A stretch of 50,105 nt of DNA from Curvibacter sp. PAE-UM (GCF_001432305.1 NZ_KQ483358.1:2202112-2252216), one strand, 5' to 3'. Counted from the first letter of the stretch, positions 30,775 through 39,814 are shown. Program-made: numbers and translations. Notes: a model not told the origin generated them from the letters alone.

Positions 30775-30869
30775 GTTCCCTCCTTGCGCCGGCGTGGCAC
30801 GGGATCGACAGGCCCATGGTAACGCTGATGCATGGGCACTTCAATGTCGTCGGATTTTCTGATCCATTT

Positions 30870-30886
30870 GCTATCAAAAAAATAGC
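30870..30886. repeat. short AT-rich stem-loop, extragenic repeat type
   Basis: GCTAT-caaaaaa-ATAGC in the 134-base gap between the NarI-like gene and the CDF gene. From memory, Comamonadaceae genomes carry many intergenic copies of a TGCTAT(C/T)AAAAAA(A)TAGC unit; only one copy is in this window. Confidence 0.4.
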
Positions 30887-30908
30887 TTTGGAGTGCTGTC
30901 GGGAAGGA

Positions 30909-31877
30909 TCAGCCGACGGCTCTGCGGCCTGGATCGTGGCAGTGCTGCAGCATCGGCGCCGTCACGGTCTGCAGGGTGGCGTGGTCGATGCCGAAGCGCT
31001 CGTGCAGGCCTACGCTCACTTCGCGCAGGAAGTCATCCCCCGGGTGGCCCTGCGGCATCACCAGGTGAGCGGTCAGGGCGACCCGTGTGGTGCTCATGGC
31101 CCAGACGTGCAGGTCATCCACGCGCGCCACGCGGGGTTGTGCGGCCAGCCAGGCCTGCACGGCGGGCAGGTCCACGTGCTCGGGCACGCCGTCGAACAGC
31201 AGATGCAGGGACTGGCGCAGCAGGCCCCAGGTGCCGACGACGATGACGGCGGCGATCCCCAGGCTCATGACCGGGTCCAGCCAGGCCCAGCCCTGCCAGA
31301 GGTAGAGCGCGCCGCCGATGACCACGCCCAGCGAGACCACGGCGTCGGCCGCCATGTGCAGGAAGGCGCCGCGCACGTTGAGGTCGTGCTCGCCGCCGCG
31401 CAGGAAGAGCAGGGCGGTGGCGGTGTTGACCACGATGCCGATGGCCGCCACCGTGATGATGGTCCAGCCCTGCGTGGGCTCGGGCGAGCCCAGGCGCTGG
31501 AAGGCTTCCCAGCCCAGCGAGCCCATGGCGACCAGCAGCAGAACCGCATTGGTGAAGGCGGCCAGGATGGAGGCGCGTTGCCAGCCGTAGGTGTGGCGCG
31601 CATCGGGCTGCAGGCGCGCAGCCAGGGCGGCCATCCAGGCCAGCAGCAGGCCGGCCACGTCGCTCAGGTTGTGGCCGGCGTCAGCCAGCAGGGCCAGGGA
31701 GTTGATCTGCCAGCCGTACCAGGCTTCCACCGCCACGAAGCCGGTGTTGAGCGCGATGCCGATGGCAAAGGCGCGGTTGAAGTTGGCCGGGGCGGGGTGA
31801 TGATGACCGGCGTGCCCGTGAGCGGCAGCCTTGTCGTGCGCGTCGTGGGAATGATCGTGCGGGTGCTCGTGTGCCAT
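30909..31877 (-). CDS. cation diffusion facilitator (CzcD/ZitB-like zinc exporter)
   Basis: 322 residues. A His-rich cytosolic N-terminus (MAHEHPHDHSHDAHDKAAAHGHAGHHH) precedes six helices. Transport-site motifs LLADAGHNLSDV (HxxxD pair) and LHMAADAVVSLGV are present, and the C-terminal cytosolic metallochaperone-like domain (VDDLHVWAMSTTRVALTAHLV) is complete. Antiports Zn2+ or a similar ion against protons across the inner membrane. Single gene; metal specificity is inferred from the His-rich tail. Confidence 0.94.
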   Translation of the reverse strand: MAHEHPHDHSHDAHDKAAAHGHAGHHHPAPANFNRAFAIGIALNTGFVAVEAWYGWQINSLALLADAGHNLSDVAGLLLAWMAALAARLQPDARHTYGWQRASILAAFTNAVLLLVAMGSLGWEAFQRLGSPEPTQGWTIITVAAIGIVVNTATALLFLRGGEHDLNVRGAFLHMAADAVVSLGVVIGGALYLWQGWAWLDPVMSLGIAAVIVVGTWGLLRQSLHLLFDGVPEHVDLPAVQAWLAAQPRVARVDDLHVWAMSTTRVALTAHLVMPQGHPGDDFLREVSVGLHERFGIDHATLQTVTAPMLQHCHDPGRRAVG

Positions 31878-31926
31878 GTCCCCAGTATGCCCGCGCCGGC
31901 ACGCGCCGCCCGCGGGCGGGGACGTT

Positions 31927-32364
31927 TCAGAACGTGGAAATCAGCGACTGGCGTGTGCTCAGCAGGGGGGAGTTGGGGTCCATCGCGTGCAGCAGCAGCG
32001 AGGGCAGCTTGGGCCACTGGATGGGACGCTGCAGATGGGTGGCGCCGTGGGGGGCGCTCTGGCCATCGACCTGGATCACGGTCTTGCCCACCAGCATGCT
32101 GGCTTTGGCGGCCCAGGCCATGACCTTGGCGTCCGCCCCGTCGAGCAGGATGACGTCGGCGGTGTCGGCGTCATCGGAGCGGGTCAGCTCCAGACGCAGC
32201 GGGCGGCGCTGCGACAGCGACACGATGCCCTGGATCAACTCCCGTTCGGAGGGAGAAAAGCCGTAGACCAGGACCCGCAGCGTGCTTTGCAGCGGAGCGG
32301 GCCGCGACGCCGGGGCCGCAGCGCGTTCAGGTTCGGATTCGGGGCCGATGGGCAGGATGATCAT
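31927..32364 (-). CDS. hypothetical protein, receiver-like fold
   Basis: 145 residues, family not recognised. The central part (LRVLVYGFSPSERELIQGIVSLSQ ... DTADVILLDGADAKVMAWAAK ... KTVIQVDG) alternates strands and helices as in a receiver or flavodoxin-like domain and reads like a degenerate CheY fold, with an Asp in VILLDGAD but no clear acidic pocket. The N-terminus (about 24 residues) is Pro/Ala-rich and disordered. A GGGGAG ribosome site precedes ATG 32364. Function not assigned. Confidence 0.6.
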   Translation of the reverse strand: MIILPIGPESEPERAAAPASRPAPLQSTLRVLVYGFSPSERELIQGIVSLSQRRPLRLELTRSDDADTADVILLDGADAKVMAWAAKASMLVGKTVIQVDGQSAPHGATHLQRPIQWPKLPSLLLHAMDPNSPLLSTRQSLISTF

Positions 32365-32580
32365 GATGGGGCTCCCCTAGCGTTCTTTGATGCGGCAATG
32401 ATGTGCTGTTCGAGTGGATTCTTGTCCCGGCCCGGTGATCTGGCGAGGGACAAGTTCACGGAAGCGGCGGGTGCCTGCTGCGATGCAGCAGTTCGCCGGG
32501 CATCACGTGCAATAGTTCACGCTGCGTCAGCCGGGGGGTCTTGCCGGGCAGCGCGCAGGGGCCTGCATTACCATCGCGTC

Positions 32581-33813
32581 ATGAGCACTGCGAGCCTCGC
32601 TTCCACCCCTGTTTCCCTGCGCGAGGACGCCAGCCTGATCGGCCTGATCGGCCTGGCCCATCTCATGAGCCACTTCAGCCAGCTGCTGTTGCCGCCGCTC
32701 TTTCCCTGGCTGAAAGACGCCTTCAACGCCAGTTATGCCGAGCTGGGTTTCCTGATGACGATCTTCTTTGTCGTCTCCTGCACGGTGCAGGCGCTGTCGG
32801 GCTTCTGGGTGGACCGCTACGGCCCGCGTCCCGTGCTCTACACGGGCCTGGCCCTGCTGTCGCTGGCGGCCTTCGGCTTTTCATTGAGCACCAGCTACGT
32901 GATGCTGATGGGGTTTTCCGTGGTGGCGGGTATGGGCAATGGTGTGTTCCACCCGGTGGACTACACGCTCATCAACCGCAAGGTCAGCGCGCCGCGCCTG
33001 GGCCATGCCTACAGCGTGCACGGCATCAGCGGCACCCTGGGCTGGGCCGTGGCGTCGGCCCTGCTGGCACCCTTGGCGCTGCTGTATTCCTGGCGTGTGT
33101 CCCTGGCCGTGGCCGGGTCCCTGGTGGTGGCCGTGCTGCTGCTGTGCTGGTGGCAGGGGCGCCGCCTTGCCCTGGCGCCCAGCGCGCCGGCGCGCGCGGC
33201 GGCCGACGCTCCCGGCGAGGGCAGCCTGGACTTCCTGCGCATCCCCGCGGTGTGGATGTGTTTTGCCTTCTTCTTCATCTTCGCCGTGTCGCTGAGTGTG
33301 GTGCAGGCTTTCGCACCCGAGGCGGCGCGCCAGCTGCACGGCGTGCCCCTGACCCTGGTGGCGGTGTGCCTGACGGCCTATATGCTGGCCAGCGCCGGCG
33401 GCATGCTGGTGGGCGGCTTCCTGGCCACCGACCCGGCGCGCAGCGAGCGGGTGGTGGGTGGCGGGTTTGCCGTGGCGGCCGCCATCTCACTGGTGCTGGG
33501 CCTGACGAGTTTGCCGCCCCTGGCCGTACCGGTGCTGTTCGCGCTCATGGGGTTTGCAGCCGGTTTTTCCGGTCCTTCGCGCGACCTGCTGATCAAGCGT
33601 TCCACGCCCGAGAACGCCAGCGGGCGTGTCTATGGCGTGGTGTATGCGGGCCTGGACATCGGCCAGGCCATCTCGCCGCTGATCTTCGGCCTGCTGATGG
33701 ACCAGCAGGCCTGGCGCGCGCTGTTCGTGGGCCTGGCCCTGGTGCAGCTTATGCTGGTGGTGACGGCCTTCCGTGTGCGGCGCACGCGCCGCACGGTGGC
33801 GGTGGGCGCCTGA
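32581..33813 (+). CDS. MFS transporter (Fsr/CynX-like)
   Basis: 410 residues with twelve hydrophobic helices. The MFS loop-2/3 signature SGFWVDRYGPRPVLYTG is present, with pseudo-repeats across a central loop (RLALAPSAPARAAADAPGEGS). The helix containing HPVDYTLINRKV and RLGHAYSVHGISGTLGW resembles fosmidomycin-resistance-type and related transporters. Substrate unknown. It is preceded by a 216-base non-coding stretch in which I see no firm promoter. Confidence 0.88.
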   Translation: MSTASLASTPVSLREDASLIGLIGLAHLMSHFSQLLLPPLFPWLKDAFNASYAELGFLMTIFFVVSCTVQALSGFWVDRYGPRPVLYTGLALLSLAAFGFSLSTSYVMLMGFSVVAGMGNGVFHPVDYTLINRKVSAPRLGHAYSVHGISGTLGWAVASALLAPLALLYSWRVSLAVAGSLVVAVLLLCWWQGRRLALAPSAPARAAADAPGEGSLDFLRIPAVWMCFAFFFIFAVSLSVVQAFAPEAARQLHGVPLTLVAVCLTAYMLASAGGMLVGGFLATDPARSERVVGGGFAVAAAISLVLGLTSLPPLAVPVLFALMGFAAGFSGPSRDLLIKRSTPENASGRVYGVVYAGLDIGQAISPLIFGLLMDQQAWRALFVGLALVQLMLVVTAFRVRRTRRTVAVGA

Positions 33814-33916
33814 GTGGCGTCACGGAGGGCCACCACGCGCTGACGTGTGGTCAGGAGCCCGGCCGAAAAACCATGGGCTACGATGTCTGAACCATCCACT
33901 GTTCGTGAGCCCGCCT

Positions 33917-34972
33917 ATGCCCGCCTACCGTTCCCTGATCCGTTTCTTCTGCGCGCTGGCACTGGTTCTGAACTGGCCGATGACGGCACAGGCGCAGCAG
34001 CCGGCCGCTGGCACGCAGGCAGACACCCTGCCGCTGGCCGACGTCCATTTCCACCTGATGTGGTTCATGACACCCCAGGAACTCAAGGAACGCATGGAGC
34101 AGCACCATGTGCGCTGGGTGGTGGGTGCGGGCGCCATCGAGGGGCTGACGGGGGTTGAATCCTTTGCTCGCGATCTGGAGGCGCGCAAGCTGCTGGGCAA
34201 CCGTTACCTCCCGTCGGTGGGCTGGATGTCGATCCGGCGCGCGGATGCAGACGTCGGCCTCGCTCGCCTGTACACGGACGAGACCAGTTCGCAACGCGAG
34301 GCCCTGCTCAAGCTGCTCGACGAGCAGCTGTCCTCAGGCCAGCAGGCGGTCTTCTCCGAGCTGCATCCCAATGCCCTGACCTCGACCACCATCCGGCAGC
34401 TCCTGCGTCGCTTGCCCACAGATGCCCCCCTGTTCCGCGAGCTCTACAAGCTGTCGATCAAGCACAAGGTGCCCTTGCCCTTGCACATGCAGTGGCATCC
34501 CGAATCGGTGGAACAGCTCGGCCGTCTGCTGGCGTCGGACCGCGAAGGCGTGGTGCTGCTCTCGCACTGCGGCAAGGACAGCGAGGCTGGGCAGATCCGG
34601 ATTTTCTTCGAGCAACATCCCAATGTCCTGTGCGACCTTGGTTTTCGCAGCCCGCCCCAGGCGGCCGCGGAGAGTGGCAGGGACCCGGCACGCACCATCT
34701 ACTGGGGCGCGGGTCTTTTCAGCAAACCCGGCATCAGGCCTGCATGGGCCCAGCTGATCGAGGATTACCCGGACCGCTTCATGGTGGCCGTGGACGATGT
34801 CCATAGCTGGAGCACCTATGACGAGGTGATCAAGGTGATACGTACGGGGCTGCTGGCCCAGTTGCGCCCCGAAACGGCCGAGAAGGTGGCGTACAAGAAT
34901 GCGGTGCGGGTGTTTCGCTTGCAGGAGCCGCCAGCGGTTCAAGCCCCGTCGGCGCCGCCGGCGGGCGGCTGA
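33917..34972 (+). CDS. secreted amidohydrolase-family protein
   Basis: 351 residues with a signal peptide (FFCALALVLNWPMTAQA, cleavage near residue 27) and then a TIM-barrel amidohydrolase_2-like domain: strand-1 motif DVHFH, later LPLHMQWHPESVEQ, VVLLSHCGK and FMVAVDDVHSW. Metal-binding His and Asp positions look intact. A periplasmic amidohydrolase of unknown substrate. The Pro/Ala-rich C-terminus (PPAVQAPSAPPAGG) is probably disordered. Confidence 0.82.
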   Translation: MPAYRSLIRFFCALALVLNWPMTAQAQQPAAGTQADTLPLADVHFHLMWFMTPQELKERMEQHHVRWVVGAGAIEGLTGVESFARDLEARKLLGNRYLPSVGWMSIRRADADVGLARLYTDETSSQREALLKLLDEQLSSGQQAVFSELHPNALTSTTIRQLLRRLPTDAPLFRELYKLSIKHKVPLPLHMQWHPESVEQLGRLLASDREGVVLLSHCGKDSEAGQIRIFFEQHPNVLCDLGFRSPPQAAAESGRDPARTIYWGAGLFSKPGIRPAWAQLIEDYPDRFMVAVDDVHSWSTYDEVIKVIRTGLLAQLRPETAEKVAYKNAVRVFRLQEPPAVQAPSAPPAGG

Positions 34973-35057
34973 TGTTTCAGGCGCACGCCCCGCGAGGCGC
35001 GCGACGCGACGGTCGGGTGGATTCGTTCAGGTCGTCGCCAATTGAGCCTGGCGAGGT

Positions 35058-35957
35058 TCACACCACGCTGCGGTGGCGCGCGATGCAGGTGTCGAGCACC
35101 TCGCCGCAATCGCGCTGCCACCAGTTCTTGATGGAGAAGATCTCCACCTCGCTGTAGCCGGCAAAACCCGCGTCCTCGACCCAGCCGCGCAGGCGTGGGA
35201 TGTCGATGACACCGTCGCCCATCATGCCGCGGTCGTTGAGCAGGTCGGTCGTGGGGGTGAGCCAGTCGCAGACGTGAAAACCCAGCACGCGTGCATCACG
35301 TCCCGCGCGCTCGATCTGCGCCTGCAGCTTCGGGTCCCACCAGGTGTGATAGATGTCCACAGCCACGCCCAGCGCGCGCGGGCCGGCAGCCGGCTTGACC
35401 GGGTCCAGCAGATCGCAGACGTCCAGCGCCTGCTCCAGGGTGTTGATGCAGGCGCGGTCGGCCGCGTACATGGGGTGCAGGGGCTCGATGGCCAGCGGCA
35501 TCTTCTGGGCGCGGGCGTATGCCAGCAGCTCGGCAATGCCGTCGGTGACCTGCTGGCGGGCCAGGGCGATGTCCTTGTGCGTCGCCTGGCCGGCCAGCGC
35601 GCCGGGCAGGCCACCCACCACCAGCACCAGGCAGGCGGCGTTCAGTTCGCAGGCTTCGTCCACGGCGCGGCGGTTGTCGTCGCGCGCGGCTTTCAGGCCC
35701 GCGGCGTCGGCGGCCGGGAACATGCCGCCGCGGCAATAACCCGAGAGCTCGAAGCCGTGGGTCTTGACCAGCTTCGAGATGGTGGCCAGGCTCGCGGCCT
35801 GCACCTGGTCGCGCCAGGGCGAGATGGCGCGGATGCCGCGGCGCGCGCAGGCCTCCAGGATGTCGGGCAGGGGCAGCTCCACGCCGCGCTGCTTGCGCAC
35901 GGTGGCGGTGTTGATGGAGAGCCAGCGGTGGTCTGACGAGAAATCTCTCATGCTCAC
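35058..35957 (-). CDS. sugar phosphate isomerase/epimerase-like TIM barrel
   Basis: 299 residues of the AP-endonuclease-2/xylose-isomerase-like barrel, with metal-ligand candidates in LAIEPLHPMY (Glu), VDIYHTWWD (Asp/His), GFHVCDW (His) and YSEVEIFS (Glu). These proteins isomerise, epimerise or dehydrate sugars and keto acids. Last gene of the catabolic operon; its ATG overlaps the stop of the DUF993 gene by four bases. Substrate unknown. Confidence 0.88.
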   Translation of the reverse strand: MSMRDFSSDHRWLSINTATVRKQRGVELPLPDILEACARRGIRAISPWRDQVQAASLATISKLVKTHGFELSGYCRGGMFPAADAAGLKAARDDNRRAVDEACELNAACLVLVVGGLPGALAGQATHKDIALARQQVTDGIAELLAYARAQKMPLAIEPLHPMYAADRACINTLEQALDVCDLLDPVKPAAGPRALGVAVDIYHTWWDPKLQAQIERAGRDARVLGFHVCDWLTPTTDLLNDRGMMGDGVIDIPRLRGWVEDAGFAGYSEVEIFSIKNWWQRDCGEVLDTCIARHRSVV

Positions 35958-37138
35958 TCCACGCCGTGCAGGGCCAGCAGGGTTTTCATGCGGCGTACGG
36001 CCAGCTCGGGCTGTTCCAGCAGGTTCGCGGCATCGGCCAGGCGGAACAGTTCGGCGAAGTGCACCAGCGAGCGTGTGCTCTGCTGGCCACCCACCATGGT
36101 GAAGTGGCTCTGGTGGCCGTTGAGCCAGGCCATGAAGACCACGCCGGTCTTGTAATAACGTGTGGGCGCCGCGAAGATGTGGCGCGAAAGCGGCACCGTG
36201 GGGCCCAGGATGTCGTGGAAGCGCTGGGTGTTGCCCTTGGCCAGTTCGCCCAGGGCGGCGCTGGCGGCGGGGGCGATGGCGTCGAAGATGCCCAGCAGGG
36301 CGTCGCTCTGGCCGTGGAAAGCCTCTTGGCCCCAGCCGTCACCGGCGATGAGCTCGGCGTAGTTGAAGTCGTCGCCCGTGTACATGCGTACGCCCTTGGG
36401 CAGGCGACGCCGCATGGCGATTTCCTTGTCCTTGTCGAGCAGGGAGATCTTGATGCCGTCCACCTTGTCCGGGTGCGCCGCGATCACCGCCAGCGCCGTG
36501 TCCATCGCCTGGTCGGCATCCACATTACCCCAGTAGCCCTTGAGCGCCGGGTCGAACATGTCGCCCAGCCAGTGCAACACCACGGGTTGTTGGGCTTGCG
36601 ACAGGATGCGGTCGTAGACGCGTTCGTAGTCGGCCGGGCTCCTGGCCACGCGGGCCAGCGCACGGCTTGCCATGACGATGAGCTTGCCGCCGAGTTTCTC
36701 GATGGCTTCCATCTGCATTTCGTAGCCGCGGATCACCTCGTCCACGGTCTTCACGTCTTCGAGCACCAGGTGGTCGGTGCCGCAGCCCGAGGCCACCAGC
36801 GCGCCGGGCATGTCCTTGGCCGCGTCGATCGAGCGGCGGATGAGTTCGAGCGAGGTGGGCCAGTCCAGGCCCATGCCGCGTTGTGCCGTGTCCATGGCCT
36901 CGGCCACGCCCAGTCCCAGGGACCAGAGGTGGCGGCGGTAGGCGATGGTGGCGTCCCAGTCCACCGCGCATTGCAGCCAGGGGTCGATAGCGGCGCGCGG
37001 GTCGGCCACCACGTGGGCGGCAGAGTAGGCGATGCGGTTGAAGGCGGGTTTGCCGGCGGGCTGCACCGGGGTGCTGCCGCTCAGCGCGTAGTTCTCCAGC
37101 GTGCCGGAGAGGCTGGGCAGTTTGATGGATAAGGGCAT
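35954..37138 (-). CDS. DUF993 family (dihydrodipicolinate synthase-like) protein
   Basis: 394 residues matching the DUF993 group, annotated as distant dihydrodipicolinate-synthase/aldolase-type TIM barrels. Visible landmarks: DWDATIAYRRHLWSLGLGVAEAMDTAQRG, PVVLHWLGDMFDPALKGYWG, and DGIKISLLDK, which carries the Lys expected to form a Schiff base in class-I aldolases. It sits between a Gfo/Idh/MocA dehydrogenase and a TIM-barrel isomerase, a combination seen in sugar or polyol degradation clusters. Likely an aldolase step; biochemistry unproven. Confidence 0.85.
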   Translation of the reverse strand: MPLSIKLPSLSGTLENYALSGSTPVQPAGKPAFNRIAYSAAHVVADPRAAIDPWLQCAVDWDATIAYRRHLWSLGLGVAEAMDTAQRGMGLDWPTSLELIRRSIDAAKDMPGALVASGCGTDHLVLEDVKTVDEVIRGYEMQMEAIEKLGGKLIVMASRALARVARSPADYERVYDRILSQAQQPVVLHWLGDMFDPALKGYWGNVDADQAMDTALAVIAAHPDKVDGIKISLLDKDKEIAMRRRLPKGVRMYTGDDFNYAELIAGDGWGQEAFHGQSDALLGIFDAIAPAASAALGELAKGNTQRFHDILGPTVPLSRHIFAAPTRYYKTGVVFMAWLNGHQSHFTMVGGQQSTRSLVHFAELFRLADAANLLEQPELAVRRMKTLLALHGVE

Positions 37139-37154
37139 GGAGTGTTCCTTTCGA

Positions 37155-37235
37155 GGGCCACCGCGGAGCCGGCTTTGCCGGGCCGCTGGTGGCGCCCCCT
37201 TGAGGGGGAGGCGCCGCAGGCGCCTCGGGGGTGGG
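37155..37235. repeat. GC-rich intergenic palindrome cluster
   Basis: Between the DUF993 and dehydrogenase genes lie nested inverted repeats: CGCCCCCT-TG-AGGGGG plus GGCG, GGCGCC-GCA-GGCGCC (37210-37224), and GGCTTTGCCGGGCC. It resembles the CCCCCTTGAGGGGG extragenic elements I recall in many Comamonadaceae genomes. It would form a stable RNA hairpin inside the operon and may tune the relative expression of the two genes. Confidence 0.55.
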
Positions 37236-38399
37236 TCAAATCTTCAGTGCGGGGACGTCGATCCAGCGACGCTCTTTCCAGCTCTGCAGCGCGGCTTCCA
37301 CCAGCTGCACGCCCTTGGCGCCTTCGGGCAGGGTCCAGCGGTAGGGCTCGTTCTCCACCACGTGGCGGATGAAGTGTTCCCACTGGATCTTGAAGCCGTT
37401 GTCGTAGAACTGCGTGTCCGGCACGTCCTGCCACTGCTCGGTGAAGTTCATGGTCTGTTTCTCGTCCGGGTTCCAGACCGGGCGCGGCGTGTTGACGCGC
37501 GACTGGGCCTTGCAGGAGCTCAGGCCGGCGACGGCCGAGCCGTGCGTGCCATCGACGTGGAAGGTGACCAGGTCTTCGCGGTTCACGCGCGTGGCCCAGG
37601 ACATGTTCAGCTGCGCGATCACCGGTTCGCCGTTGTGGCCGATGAGTTCTGCCGTGGCGTAGGCCGCGTCGTCGGCGGTGGCCTTGTAGGGCTTGCCAGC
37701 TTCGTCCCAGCGCTCGGGGATGTGGGTGGCGCCTATGCAGGACACCGACTTCACTTCGCCAAACAGGTTGTCCAGCACGTAGCGCCAGTGGCACATCATG
37801 TCCAGGATCATGCCGCCACCGTCTTCGGTACGGTAGTTCCAGCTGGGGCGCTGGATGGGTTGCAGGTCGCCTTCGAACACCCAGTAGCCGAACTCCAGGC
37901 GCACGCTGAGCATGCGGCCGAAGAAACCGGCGCGGCGCAGCATGTCGAGCTTGCGCAGGCCGGGCAGGAAGAGCTTGTCCTGCACGGCGCCGTGCTTGAG
38001 CCCCGACTTCTCGGCCAGGCGGGCGATCTCCACCGCCTCGTTGAGGTTGGTGGCGATGGGCTTCTCGCAGTACACGTGCTTGCCAGCGCGGATGGCCTTG
38101 GCCAGCAAGGCGGGGCGCATCTGCGTGGTGCCGGCGTCGAAGAACACAGTGTCGTCCTTGTTCGCCAGGGCCTGGTCCAGGTCCGTACCCCAGCGGGCGA
38201 TGTTGTGCGCCTTGGCCAGGGCCTCCATCTTCTCGGCGTTGCGGCCGATCAGGATGGGGTCGGGCATGACCTTGTCGCCGTTGGACAAGGTGACACCGCC
38301 CTGGGCGCGGATGGCCACGATGGAGCGGATCAGGTGCTGGTTCATCCCCATGCGGCCGGTCACGCCGTGCATGATGATGCCGAGTCTTTGCGTAGGCAT
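37236..38399 (-). CDS. Gfo/Idh/MocA-family oxidoreductase
   Basis: 387 residues. N-terminal Rossmann domain beginning RLGIIMHGVTGRMGMNQHL (Gly-rich NAD(P) site), then VYCEKPIATNLNEAVEIARLAEKSGLKHGAVQ with the EKP motif whose Lys is catalytic in this family, and a C-terminal alpha/beta domain (EDGGGMILDMMCHWRYVLDNLFGE with the DMxxH pair). It oxidises a sugar, polyol or derivative with NAD(P). Second gene of the operon behind the binding-protein gene, but separated from it by a 266-bp inverted-repeat element. Confidence 0.92.
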   Translation of the reverse strand: MPTQRLGIIMHGVTGRMGMNQHLIRSIVAIRAQGGVTLSNGDKVMPDPILIGRNAEKMEALAKAHNIARWGTDLDQALANKDDTVFFDAGTTQMRPALLAKAIRAGKHVYCEKPIATNLNEAVEIARLAEKSGLKHGAVQDKLFLPGLRKLDMLRRAGFFGRMLSVRLEFGYWVFEGDLQPIQRPSWNYRTEDGGGMILDMMCHWRYVLDNLFGEVKSVSCIGATHIPERWDEAGKPYKATADDAAYATAELIGHNGEPVIAQLNMSWATRVNREDLVTFHVDGTHGSAVAGLSSCKAQSRVNTPRPVWNPDEKQTMNFTEQWQDVPDTQFYDNGFKIQWEHFIRHVVENEPYRWTLPEGAKGVQLVEAALQSWKERRWIDVPALKI

Positions 38400-38414
38400 G
38401 TCAGTTTTCTCTTT

Positions 38415-38680
38415 AGGGTCTGTTCACACTGATTTCTCAAGTGCGAACGTGGTTAAAACCGCGCCAATCTAGGCGCGCGACGACGCTCAGGCTGGCCGCC
38501 TGGGCTAGGAGTACAACAACGAGTGGCGTGGTTTTAACCACGTTCCCTCCGGGTTGCGGCCAAAAAAACCATGCGGGGTGTTGCGCGGACTTGCCGGGGG
38601 TTACCCCGGCGGCGTCCACGCGCCTACCGCATGACTTTTTTGATCCGCAACGCATCTTGAGAACAGTGTGAACAGACCCT
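38415..38680. mobile_element. MITE-like element with terminal and internal inverted repeats
   Basis: 266 bp without coding capacity, bounded by inverted ends: 38415-38441 (starting AGGGTCTGTTCACACTG) and 38656-38680 (its near-perfect reverse complement, two extra bases on the left copy). Nested inside is a second inverted pair, AACGTGGTTAAAACCGCGCC (38446-38465) against 38525-38544, 19 of 20 matching, plus CCGGGG-GTTA-CCCCGG near 38594. No convincing target duplication is visible. It lies between the binding-protein gene and the dehydrogenase gene of one operon. Confidence 0.65.
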
Positions 38681-38687
38681 GGAGGGT

Positions 38688-39665
38688 TTACTGGGGCTGC
38701 AGGCCGGCGGCCTTGACCAGCGTGGCGTTGCTGGCGATCTCGTTCTTGATGTAGGTGTCGAAAGTTTCGGGCTTGAGCGTCCAGGCGTCGGCGCCGACCT
38801 TGGCGAAACGCTCTTTCACGTCGGGCGAAGCCAGGGCCTTGAGCACCTCGTCGTGCAGGCGGTTGACGATGTCGCGCGGGGTCTTGGCCGGGGCCATCAT
38901 GCCGATCCAGAAGTTGAACTCCGAGCCCGGCACGCCGGCTTCGGTGGTGGTGGGCACGTCGGGCAGGGCGCTGGCGCGGCTGGGCGAGCCCACGGCCAGG
39001 GCCTGCAGCTGGCCACCCTTGATCTGGCCGATCACCGGGGCGATGGGCGAGAAGTAGTAGTCCACCCGGCCGGCCATCACCTCGGTCACGGCTTCGGCCG
39101 AGCCCTTGAAGGGGATGTTGGTCGCATCGATCTTGGCGGCCATCTTGAACTTCTCGGCGTTCAGGTGCGTGGCGCTGCCCTGGCCGGCCGAGGCGAAGTT
39201 CAGGCTGCCCGGCTTGGCGCGAGCGGCGGCCAGCAGTTCGCCCAGGTTCTTGTAGCCCTTGGACGGGGAGATCACCAGCACGTTGGAGAGCGAGGAGATC
39301 GGCGTGATGCCTGCGAAGTCCGCCACGGTGTCGAAGGGCAGCTTGGCGAAGGTCGAGGGGCTGACCGTGTGCGAGGACGAGTGGATCAGGATGGTGTAGC
39401 CGTCGGCAGCGGCGCTGGCCACGGCCGCCTGGCCGATGGTGCCGCTGGCGCCGGCGCGGTTGTCCACCACCAGGGGCTGGCCGAGGCTGGCGCTCATCTT
39501 GTCGGCGATGGCGCGGGCGATGATGTCGGTGGTGCTGCCGGCCGGGAAGGGCACGATCACGCGGATCGGCTTGTTCGGGTAGGCGCCCTGGGCGCTGGAG
39601 AGTGCGGGCAGCAGGGCGGCGCCGGTGAGCGCAGCGGCGAGGGCAAGACGGGCAAGTTTCTTCAT
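38688..39665 (-). CDS. Bug/TctC-family tripartite tricarboxylate transporter binding protein
   Basis: 325 residues from ATG 39665 (AGGAGACATC before it; a longer frame to 39731 lacks a signal). Signal peptide KKLARLALAAALTGAALLPALSSAQG, then the Bug fold: YPNKPIRVIVPFPAGSTTDIIARAIADKM, VVDNRAGASGTIGQAAVA, NFASAGQGSATHLNAE. A periplasmic solute-binding protein; no TctA/TctB membrane subunits are in the window. First gene of the catabolic operon and probably under the TetR regulator whose operator lies about 80 bases upstream. Confidence 0.93.
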   Translation of the reverse strand: MKKLARLALAAALTGAALLPALSSAQGAYPNKPIRVIVPFPAGSTTDIIARAIADKMSASLGQPLVVDNRAGASGTIGQAAVASAAADGYTILIHSSSHTVSPSTFAKLPFDTVADFAGITPISSLSNVLVISPSKGYKNLGELLAAARAKPGSLNFASAGQGSATHLNAEKFKMAAKIDATNIPFKGSAEAVTEVMAGRVDYYFSPIAPVIGQIKGGQLQALAVGSPSRASALPDVPTTTEAGVPGSEFNFWIGMMAPAKTPRDIVNRLHDEVLKALASPDVKERFAKVGADAWTLKPETFDTYIKNEIASNATLVKAAGLQPQ

Positions 39666-39742
39666 GATGTCTCCTGGTATGGGCATGAACGGATGCGCAC
39701 CACGGCAACTCGTGGCGACGGGGTCGCGCACCGGCTTGCCGG

Positions 39743-39765
39743 ATTTAATTCACCAAAAGGTGAAT
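39743..39765. promoter_or_regulatory. TetR-type operator upstream of the binding-protein gene
   Basis: ATTTAATTCACCAAA at 39743-39757 is identical to the reverse complement of 40482-40496 in the leader of the TetR gene. Here it also forms the palindrome ATTCACC-AAAA-GGTGAAT (39748-39765). A shared AT-rich operator is the simplest reading: the TetR protein represses both itself and the catabolic operon. Confidence 0.75.
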
Positions 39766-39814
39766 AGAGGCATTCTAGAAACGCGACCGGGCCGGCGTCA
39801 AGCGCCGTCCGTCG

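Noticed and set aside
38437..39708. Minus-strand frame running across the MITE-like element into the binding-protein gene
   Set aside because: It is out of frame with the TctC protein and crosses the inverted repeats; the element itself shows no coding capacity.
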